Shown here in pieces: positions 56,086-64,000 of a stretch of 64,000 nt of DNA. The position numbers were made by a program, and so were the translations under genes. Source of the stretch: Zygaena filipendulae (lineage: Eukaryota > Arthropoda > Insecta > Lepidoptera > Zygaenidae); NCBI GenBank assembly GCA_907165275.2, contig OU015650.1, positions 14,104,001 to 14,168,000 of the forward strand, written 5' to 3'. Under the pieces are notes generated by a model. It saw nothing but the letters and a program-made list of their open reading frames with translations, did not search any database and was not told the DNA's origin. Position 1 is the stretch's first letter, and every line of letters starts with the position of its first letter.

Positions 56086-56332
56086 TGACTGTCAATACGA
56101 AGTTGACATCTCTATCACAGATCACACACAGTTCACACACACAGTATCACAGTTTTAATTGTTTATGTATATTATGTAGTTAGTATTTAAAAAAAAAAAT
56201 TACCTCTCCCGCCTTCCTCAACACCCCCTGTGTGGTATAACACCTCTAACATACCTTCCTTCACTAACTATATCTACTAACTTTTGTGGTCGTTTTTTTT
56301 TTTAGGTAAACTCAGGCTCTTGGTTAGTATCA

Positions 56333-56390
56333 ATCCCACCCAAGGAAGTTATAAGTACTACGTAGTACTTATAACTTCCTTGATCCCACC
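56333..56390. mobile_element. 42-bp perfect palindrome with 8-bp target duplication (hAT-like micro-element)
   Basis: 56341-56382 is an exact palindrome whose left half is CAAGGAAGTTATAAGTACTA + C. It is bounded by the direct repeat ATCCCACC at 56333-56340 and 56383-56390. An 8-bp duplication and CA start fit two hAT terminal repeats joined with nothing between. Confidence 0.8.
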
Positions 56391-56611
56391 GAACAAGCTT
56401 GTACTCCTTCGTTTACTTTCAACTACGTGACATTGGCGGAGTCACTGTGAGTAAAGCAACACGGTGGAAGCCATATTTTAAAAGAAGAAGAAGAAGAAGA
56501 CAGTTTTAATTAGTAACGTCATTCCGCGTTTCGGCGGTAAGTCAAAAGTAGGAACTTTGACACGTTCTATTTATTTAATTTATGCATATATTTTTTTCTT
56601 TTTCTTGCTCT

Positions 56612-56654
56612 GTTTAAACCTCAGAAGAATAAGTTATTCTTCTGAGGTTTAAAC
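56612..56654. repeat. Perfect hairpin, 21-bp arms, 1-nt centre
   Basis: GTTTAAACCTCAGAAGAATA + A pairs exactly with 56634-56654. The words CTCAGAAxAATAA / TTATTCTTCTGAG recur as a looser hairpin at 63674-63713. No flanking target duplication is seen. Confidence 0.8.
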
Positions 56655-57174
56655 CCTGCACTGATCCGGATACCATCGACATCTGCGTATTGAAGTGCAC
56701 ACTTTGAACAGTTTGAAAAAATAAACTCAATTGACACATTCATTTGTATATTATCCTCTATCCTCATATGCATAGACGTATCCACGTAAAACATTAAACT
56801 ATGAACTACCCTCCATACATCAAACAACTATACACATTACAAGGTACAAATCACTAAATAAATACGTATTGGAAATTGTATTTGTTATATTATAGTTGTA
56901 CAACCAATTCTGTTTGTTTAAAGATTAAATACAAGATAATAAATGCCAGTTTCTTTATTATACCTACTAAGGAAAATTGACGCCCATTTTTAGCCCAAAG
57001 AAAGTTACAAATACATATTTTCCGAGTGGCGTCAAAACCATACCTTCACAAAATAGTATATTACCGTACCCAGCGTGAAAAAAGTAGAAGATAAATAAAT
57101 AATAAAATAAAATCTTTTCTATATTTTCAAAACAAAAAACAACCATTTTTAGAAACAACCGAAAATACATTAAT

Positions 57175-60100
57175 TTATTTTATTTTCGACAGCAAATTTG
57201 CTCGAAACTGTGTATTTTGGAACAGTGCTTTGATGAGACTTCTTAGCTCTTCGGTTTTGAAGTGAACTGCAAGTGGACCAGTGCCATCGTTCCAGTGATT
57301 GTCTATGTCTTTTAGAGAACCTTTCAAAACAAATATTAGCTCCTGGAGTTTGATCCACGTCTTCACATGTAGTTCCACATCAGAAGGGGACTGAAACAAA
57401 AAAGTTTAACAACTTTTGAAAGGGTTGCCGTAGCTGTTTGCAGCTGTCGATTTTCGCCGTGCAGCTAGTCGCTTCACAAATCGCCTCACCAAGCCGCCTA
57501 GACAAGACCTAGCCGAATTGCCGTTTAGACGTCTTTAGTCACCCGTGTAAACTTTACCTAGACATGAAACACTTTTCCAACAAAAACTACAAACTGACTC
57601 CTTTTTATCAGGGCCCTTATTCACTATGAACATAACACGGCGTGTTAAGATAACGCGCAACAAAAATTGTCTTTCCCTCGTTCTCCAAGAAATTTCACAC
57701 AAAAAAAAACCACATAAACAATGTTTCTAATGGCATACAGAATAATATTTTCTGATATTTGGGCACCTAGATCGTTTAAGATTGCGTTTTTTGGAAGCGC
57801 GTTATGAGCAAGAAATGTTGTTGGTCATAGTGAATAAGGGCCCAGATCTTAAATCAAAGTATGGGACCACTTTTTTTAAAATTAAAAAAGAAACATTATA
57901 ATAATATCTACTTATACTAATATGTATTATAAAGCTGAAGAGTTTGTTTGTTTACTTGAACGCGCTAATCTCAGGAACAAAAAAAGGTCCGATTTGAAAA
58001 ATTCTTACAGTGTTAGATAGCTCATTTATCGAGGAAGGCTATGGGTTATATACCATAACGCTACGATCAATAGGAGCCAATAGGAGCGGAGCAGCAATGA
58101 AAAATGTTGAAAAAGACGGGAAAAAATATTCCTATTATTTAATTGTTATTGTTATTATTATTATTTGCGAAGGTGTTTTCATAAACATGATATTAATCCT
58201 TATCCAAATATATAGGTATGTATTTAATTTAAAACCAAATTGCCCTTCACATCATTCAAATTCAATAAATATCTTAGGAGATATCGCAGTTTTAAAATAA
58301 CATCGCAGCAAAATAATTATCAAGTACTGCGGGCGCATATAAGCGCAATGTGCAAAACCAGCGGGCAGTCATGAGAGGGAAGGGTGGTGGCCCCATTTAG
58401 CTCGAGATACCATGCCGCGCGGCTCACCGCTCAGACGCTCAGCGATGTTATATGGAGTAAATTAGGCTACTTTGGAGTTCCTGCGGGAATTCCGAAACTC
58501 ACGCGGGTGAAACCACGAAGCACAGCTAGTACTATAAAGTCTGTCCCCAGTAAAATATTGTCCTGATCTTCAAATACTACTACGATAATACAATACTACT
58601 TGATTTTTTTACCTGAAATAGCAGTGGTGCTTTCTGTACGACCAGTGTGTACATTTCTGTGAGTTGTGTTGCCATCTCCATGGAGATATCTTCCACTGTG
58701 CAGACGCGATGGATCAGCTCGTCCACGAACATATTGACTAGAGTTGCCATTAATCTGGAGAACCAAATTCAAAAGGCTAGGCTATTTGACTAAATTGTTG
58801 TTTTTATTACAATGTAAATTGGTCAAGGAGAGTAGTCTTAATTATATTTAAAAATTAAGTACCTTGTGAAGACATTGCTTGGGAATACCCCGATCCAGAC
58901 ATTCTTGAGGAGTTGCAGCTGCCTGAGGCACTGCCTCACAGCCGCTTCGGCATTCTCCCCGAGTATATCTTTGACCACTATACAGTTCAAATCTGTAAAA
59001 AACGAAACACTGTCACACACTTACTGTCATCGATTACTTTGTTATTACATGCAATACAGATTATTTACGGATGATGGTTAACACAATATCTCTCTTCTGC
59101 TATCACCTCCGATTCTGACTCCGTTTCAGGTTTCGACTCCGACGTTATCATTGTAAAGCCATACCTGAAGACCTTATGTTGTCCAGGATCTGTTTTCTCT
59201 GCTGTTGCATGTGCATGGTGAGGTGCTTGTAGCCGAGGTCGCGCAGCTTCTGCACCAAGTCCAGAAAGCTGATGGGGTAGTCCAGCTCGCGACCCTCCAT
59301 AAGGTTCAGCCACTTGTCACCGAGCGTCTGCAGATTGTGCGCAAGGAACATACAGTTGTTGTGAAAAAGAGCTGAAAAATGAAAAAAAATTATGAGTACA
59401 CAAACGTTAAGTAAATCTCAACAAGTAGGTATCTCATCAAATAAAAATGATTGTGAAATCACTGTTATTCAGCATACAAATATCATTTCAAAAGGTGGTT
59501 TTGAAACCAATCAATAATTCAGACAAAAAAAAATTATCTTTGAATAAACACAAATTTCTTCAAAAAAGTATTTACTTACTAATTGATTTTGAGGTTCTTT
59601 TTTAAGGGACACTTTTGTATTGCTGATTGTGTATCTCAGGTTTTTTATCATATTATATTTCATAAACTTTTATGATAGTTTCTTTGTTTGAATGCCACAT
59701 CATAACACATTAACTATTGTAGGGATTTCAAAAAACATGACTTATATTAAGCTGATAAATAGGATAATATTGACAATTACTCAAACAACAAAGACTCTCA
59801 GAAAGATCAGCTTGAATTTGCAAAATGTACTGAACTTACCAACATACTGTGGAATTGTTTGCAAGAAGTTCTCATGATGATATGGAACAACAGCATCATA
59901 CAACTCAAACACAAGTCTTGTTGTATTGTAGAGCTTCTTGCAGACTACGTCAGAACACTGCACTGCTTGCTCCATCATAACATACACTAAATCTAAAAGC
60001 TCTTGGGCCGTTTTAGATATCATGCACCTTGGGAAGTAGAACAGACTGTTTGGTATAGTCATGTCGAGAATCTTCAATGCCTCCTCACTACTACTATCCA

Positions 60101-61349
60101 AATTCGTAGATGCACTATCTGATTGCCCTTCTGGTATGCTTTCAACTCCAATAGACATGGTCAAACTCAAATCTTTCATCATAATAGTTCTTGCTGAATC
60201 CAAAAAATACTCACTAGATCTATCAGCAAATAAAATATCAATGTCTTTGACGTACTCAAGAATAGAGAACTCCTCATCCGGAAAGAATTTGACAATTGTT
60301 AAAAATTGCTGAAAATCCTGTATCTCAGATGTTATTTTACCATAAGTTTGTAGATCGTTTATATTACTTGGCACAGTCTCCACAAGACAATCTCTAACTA
60401 GTATTTCTCTGAATTCATGACATATTTCTTTACCTATCATCCTCATTATGGTCTTATCTTTGAAAAATTCTACATTTAATTTGTTGCTTAAATAATGAAA
60501 TAAGAGTCTTATATTAGATATAACTGCATCATAATTAGGTTTAAAGTTTTGCTTATAGTTAATAGTGATTGTCATGAGCTCCTCTGTTTCAGCATATACA
60601 ATACAGTCATTATTAATTATAGGTGTGAGTACATCATGCAGGAGAAATTTCGCAAAATCTGAAACTTTCTCATCAAGTTTCTTACATTTATCAAGCGCAT
60701 TAAATATATCGATTACTGATAATGATTCACTAATAGCCAATGTGATTGTTATTGTAGCACTCTTACTGTTGGGCTTAATGAACCAACTCACCATTCTTTC
60801 CCATTCATGGTACAAATCATGCAGTAAACTGTCTAATATCAGTTGAGCAGTGTTTTTTGTGTTAGCATAAAGATCTAAACTTTGAAACCCATCCGCTGGT
60901 GTCTCTATGTACTGTAACAGGTCATAAACAGCTTCAACAGCTCTAGTGAAACTCTGTGCCTCTCTACCATCGTCAAACTCTTTTACAAATTTCCCACATT
61001 GACCAACATCATACACAATTTGAAGAGCAAACTCTACAGCATTTAATTCCCTATGTATCTTATCGTGATTCTCTATTGACTTCAGAATTTCTGCCATAGT
61101 CTCATTCTCTATTTCCTCCCTACATGCAACTAATTCATCAGTCAATGTTTTGCTTTCTATGCACAGTTGTTTACTTTCCTCCAATATAGCTGCTACATCA
61201 AAGTCACTACTGTTTAAATATGACACCAAATCTGACTTCAATACTTCTATTTCATTTGTCACAAGTGGTATTTTATCTGTTGGTTTCCAGTTAGCATCAT
61301 TGTCATCGAAAATAGTTTTCAATACTTCATTTAACTTGTGGTCCTCCAT
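57175..61349 (-). CDS. ZW10: ZW10 kinetochore/tethering protein, five coding exons
   Basis: Exons: 59840-61349, 59165-59371, 58863-58992, 58613-58754, 57175-57390. Sites are GT-AG and phases agree (1,1,2,0), giving 735 codons (734 aa), close to fly (about 720) and human (779). Recognised segments are PNSLFYFPRCMISKTAQELL, VVPYHHENFLQTIPQ, ALFHNNCMFLAHNLQTLGDK and the C-terminal NDGTGPLAVHF..EELRSLIKALFQNT..LLSKIK. ZW10 is in the Rod-Zw10-Zwilch complex recruiting dynein/Spindly at kinetochores and in the NAG-RINT1-ZW10 complex tethering Golgi-to-ER vesicles. The ATG (AACATGG, good context) is one base after the stop of an upstream ORF on the same exon, so it is probably the second cistron. 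Two overlapping AATAAA signals cover the stop region. Confidence 0.95.
57611..57843. mobile_element. MITE with 19-bp perfect TIRs in ZW10 intron 4
   Basis: GGGCCCTTATTCACTATGA at 57611-57629 is repeated inverted at 57825-57843. 233 bp, no ORF. No target duplication is obvious. Confidence 0.8.
57915..58095 (+). mobile_element. Repeat fragment in ZW10 intron 4
   Basis: GCTGAAGAGTTTGTTTGTTTACTTGAACGCGCTAATCTCAG .. AGATAGCTCATTTATCGAGGAAGGCTATGGG. The wording is typical of an insect Helitron/LINE-linked repeat; ends not defined. Confidence 0.45.
58467..58529 (+). mobile_element. Helitron 3'-end fragment in ZW10 intron 4
   Basis: GGAGTTCCTGCGGGAATTCCG .. CGCGGGTGAAACCACGAAGCACAGCTAG|T. Confidence 0.7.
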
Positions 61350-61350
61350 G

Positions 61351-61754
61351 TTAATGTTTCTTTTTTAGTCTATCTTTTTTTATAGTAGGTTCAAGATGCT
61401 TATCACTATCACGGCGATTCAAAATCTTTGTAGTGGAATGTTTGGAGCTGCTTCGTGAGCTCTGGTATTTGTTAGAGCTTACAGCATGTCGTATTGTGTT
61501 CACTAAAAAACGTTTGTTAGTCTTCTGCGGTGGCACTTTGATCCACCCAGATGGACCGAGAACTTCGGCTCGGGCGGCACCTTGAACTGCTTCTCGCATA
61601 AGCTCTTCTACCGCCAATCTGTAATATTTCATTAAAACTGATAAAACTGTAGGAAATTAAGACTTTCCGCACAAAATAATATTTACTTCTCTAGAGCTTC
61701 GTCGTCTAGAGGTTCTTTATCAGGTTTTTTGGCAACATCTTCGTTCTCTGTCAT
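61351..61754 (-). CDS. Homologue of human POLR1D isoform 2 (small basic protein), two exons
   Basis: Exons 61687-61754 and 61351-61618, GT-AG intron of 68 bp, 112 codons with stop (111 aa). The conserved core, residues about 24-65 (LAVEELMREA, RAEVLGPSGWIK, TNKRFLVNTI), matches human POLR1D isoform 2 (ERKAIEELLKEA.., GPMGWMKCP, TNKRFLINTI). That protein is unrelated to the polymerase subunit AC19 made from the same human locus, and its function is unclear. The C-terminus is basic and Ser-rich, as in the human protein. The TAA (61351-61353) is followed by one base and then the ZW10 ATG, so the second exon is shared by both reading frames. Start context is moderate (AGCTATGA). Family identity is by recall. 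Confidence 0.85.
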
Positions 61755-61900
61755 AGCTTAATGCGATACTATGTTCTTCACTTTGTGCTTTACGGCAAAA
61801 TAAACTTTTATAATAATAAAACCCCACACATCTTCAACTTTGTAGGAAACAACTCGACTCGAACGAAAAATAAATTACCGATCCATAGCACTTCAGCAAA
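61755..61900 (-). promoter_or_regulatory. 5' region of the POLR1D2-like/ZW10 unit
   Basis: The 5' UTR and promoter must lie upstream of 61754 on the minus strand, before the family A repeat at 61924, unless the repeat contributes. No TATA box at a convincing distance is seen. Confidence 0.4.
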
Positions 61901-61923
61901 ATTGACACAAAAGTTTTTTTTTC

Positions 61924-62320
61924 GGTGAAGTTTACCCCTTTCGGGGAAGGCAAAAGGAAACTTAGTCCATATAGCCAATTCAGTGGTATATTTCTCCTTC
62001 TGAAGTTACAAGTTATATTACATCGAAATGCATTGGTGAGATGCATTTCGATGCTTTACCGGAACTTTTAGCAGCAAATCTTCGCAGTTGAACTATAATA
62101 GGACGCTCCTTGGGAAGTTGTATAGTAAAACGAAAACCTCCCGATAAACGCCCTATTTCATCTTATTTCACTGTTTCCGCACACTCTTCATCACTAATGG
62201 ATCACTATTATGCAAAATCCACCTCATTCACATATTATTAATCACGATAAACTAATTTGCAAAACAAAGAAATAAAAATAAAACACGTCCACTCTGCTAA
62301 AAATCCCGCCAAAAGTCCCT
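61924..62320 (-). mobile_element. Repeat family A, copy 4
   Basis: GGTGAAGTTTACCCCTTTCGGG .. perfect 13-bp hairpin arms CATCGAAATGCAT/ATGCATTTCGATG .. TAAAAATCCCGCCAAAAGTCC. It is close to the start of the ZW10 unit. A degraded fifth copy follows at 62360-62590. Confidence 0.82.
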
Positions 62321-62590
62321 GACACAAATGACATTTGATGTCAAATGTATTTTTATGTAATTTTTATTTAACCCAATGGGGAAGGCAAAGGAAGTAAGTC
62401 CATACGGCCAATTCAGTTGTATTTTCCTTGCCCGAAATAGTTTTTTTGTAGTAATTTACCCCCTAAGAACTAGTTTTGTTTGCTAACAAATAAAATTTGT
62501 CCATACAGCGAATTCAGATATTTTTTTCTTCCTCTGAAGTTATTTACAGTAAAATGCATTGGTGAGATGCATTTCGATGCTTTATGTAGG

Positions 62591-63389
62591 TACCGGAAAC
62601 TTTATGCAATTTTTTTGACAATACTTTTGGCCTGCGTTCATAAACATAATAAATAGGACGTATTGGAGATAAAAGTATTAAGGTATAAAGGTATTTCGAC
62701 TTACTTACTAAGGAGATACTCAATTCAATTTCTTGTATTTATGGCGGTGCGTATTTGACATTTCGCCAGGCTCCAGTGTTAAGGAGATACTCCTGACTCG
62801 AGTAATTTTTCGATGACAAGTGAACAGTAGTTGTTCCCAAAAAGAAAAAAAAAAAAACAAACATTAAACATGGCCGAACTTGTTAAATGAAGAAAGATTT
62901 GCTGCTTTTAGATCTTCATGGAAAAAGTTGAGATGAGAAGAAGATATGCATTGCAACGAGCATAAATTGCTTAGCAACCAGTAATCGGATCGCAATCCGT
63001 GAAATATTTTTTCACCAAATGCCAAATGGTGCTTTCTGGAAGTACACCGAACTGCACAAAAATACTCAAATCTCTATAGGTGTATAAATACTTTTTTTGC
63101 TATGAGTTTTTTTTAGCAAAAAAATTATTATCAAAATCTGTTCATAAACAAAGAAATTATGCGTGAACAGATATAAAAAACATACATACGATTGAATTGA
63201 GAACCTCCTTCTTTTTTGAAGTCTGTTAAAAACTTCGGTGTACTAAAGAACGTTGCCAAGAAACTTAAAAGAGTTTAGAGTTAGCTTTTCCCATAGGTAT
63301 CTGAAGTACATTTCGTAATCGATAATAGGGTCTACTCACTCGCGTGTGGTTTCTGAACGCAAAGCTGGGTTTTTAAAATCAACTTGAGG
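62591..63389. other. Intergenic, nothing firmly recognised
   Basis: AT-rich with a possible end fragment (GAACCTCCTTCTTTTTTGAAG) near 63200 related to the block at about 4070. No gene. Confidence 0.4.
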
Positions 63390-63560
63390 AACAATCCCGC
63401 AGTTTCACCCGTGGTAATTTCGGAGTTCCCACGGGATTTCTTGTGAATCACTTTGTGAATATTGGTGAAAACCGCATGAAAATCCGTCTAGTAGTTTCTG
63501 AGGTAATGGCGAACAGACAGACATGCGCGGTGAAAGACTGTTATTGTTGTAAGGATTTAC
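63390..63560 (-). mobile_element. Helitron-like element with CCGCATGAAAATCCG body
   Basis: CCGCAGTTTCACCCGTGGTAATTTCGGAGTTCCCACGGG at the 3' side, then GAAAACCGCATGAAAATCCG and AACAGACAGACATGCG, shared with 23325-23460. The terminal CTAG is not preserved. Confidence 0.6.
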
Positions 63561-64000
63561 TTTAATAAAAAAGAGAAGAATCTGTGATTCTGTACATTGA
63601 ATATTTAGGTAGGCCTCGTAATACGTGTACTACGTGTACGTCGCGTAGTACTTATTTCGATGTAGAACCAACCCTCAGAACAATAACAGTAGCTAGTTAT
63701 TCTTCTGAGAACCAACCACAAAAAAGTTTACGGCAAGTGGCAACTGGCAACAGCTGTTTTGAGTGCGTGGAGTGAAATGTCAGCCACGTACGAACCGCTG
63801 TCAATGTTGTCATGTCATTGCGTTAGTTGTTAGCTCACTGCCTTTCCATTTTCCAATTTTTCGAAATATAATTCATCCTATTTTTTTATTAAACTCGGTA
63901 AGTTACAGCTGTTCATAATATAATCTTCTTTTTTTAAATATTTATGCAGCTATAATTGCATGAACAAATTACGGCATTTATTCAGAAACTGCATTTATTT
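63561..64000. other. Intergenic end of window
   Basis: Holds the AGAATCTGTGATTCTGTACATTGAATATT word shared with 54163 and a CTCAGAA..TTCTGAG hairpin at 63674-63713. No gene seen. Confidence 0.4.

Overview
The window looks like nuclear DNA of a moth or butterfly (Lepidoptera). It is AT-rich, its genes have small exons with GT-AG introns, and it is saturated with Lep1-like non-autonomous Helitrons whose 3' ends read CGCGGGTGAAACCGCG, about ten bases, then CTAG. It also carries LINE tails with ATTTG- or ATTCT-type repeats, a tRNA-derived SINE, MITEs, a Tc1 element and one LTR-retrotransposon end. Everything here is read by eye from the sequence and recalled family knowledge; no alignment or database search was run.

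Positions 1 to about 41000 form a gene desert made largely of mobile-element debris. It opens with the 3' end of a Ty3/gypsy-class element (integrase C-terminus, polypurine tract, 3' LTR). About forty Helitron copies are scattered through the window. Other elements include LINE reverse-transcriptase remnants, a THAP-bearing P-like fragment, a MADF-bearing TIR element containing a foldback element, a dead Tc1 transposase gene with about 130-bp TIRs, an hAT MITE with an 8-bp target duplication, and several perfect hairpins. A GC-rich, CpG-rich block at about 41880-42680 carries a short first coding exon on the minus strand (start Met, hydrophobic signal-peptide core, GTGAGT donor). Its downstream exons are not visible in the roughly 42 kb to its left.

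Positions 49200 to 61760 form a compact housekeeping-gene cluster. MED27 (+, single exon, 298 aa) runs tail-to-tail into RCC1L (-, seven exons, 451 aa), and their poly(A) signals lie less than 30 bp apart. About 1.6 kb beyond the start of RCC1L is the end of ZW10 (-, five coding exons, 734 aa). Immediately 5' of ZW10 on the same strand is a 111-aa protein homologous to human POLR1D isoform 2. Its TAA stop is separated from the ZW10 ATG by one base, with no room for an intron or promoter between them. The two reading frames therefore appear to share an exon and probably a dicistronic transcript; this is the most interesting feature in the window.

The four conserved proteins act in transcription (MED27, Mediator), mitochondrial ribosome or RNA biology (RCC1L), kinetochore checkpoint and ER-Golgi tethering (ZW10), and an unassigned role (POLR1D isoform 2 family). 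Introns of RCC1L and ZW10 contain Helitron and MITE insertions. From 61900 to 64000 the sequence is again repeat-rich.
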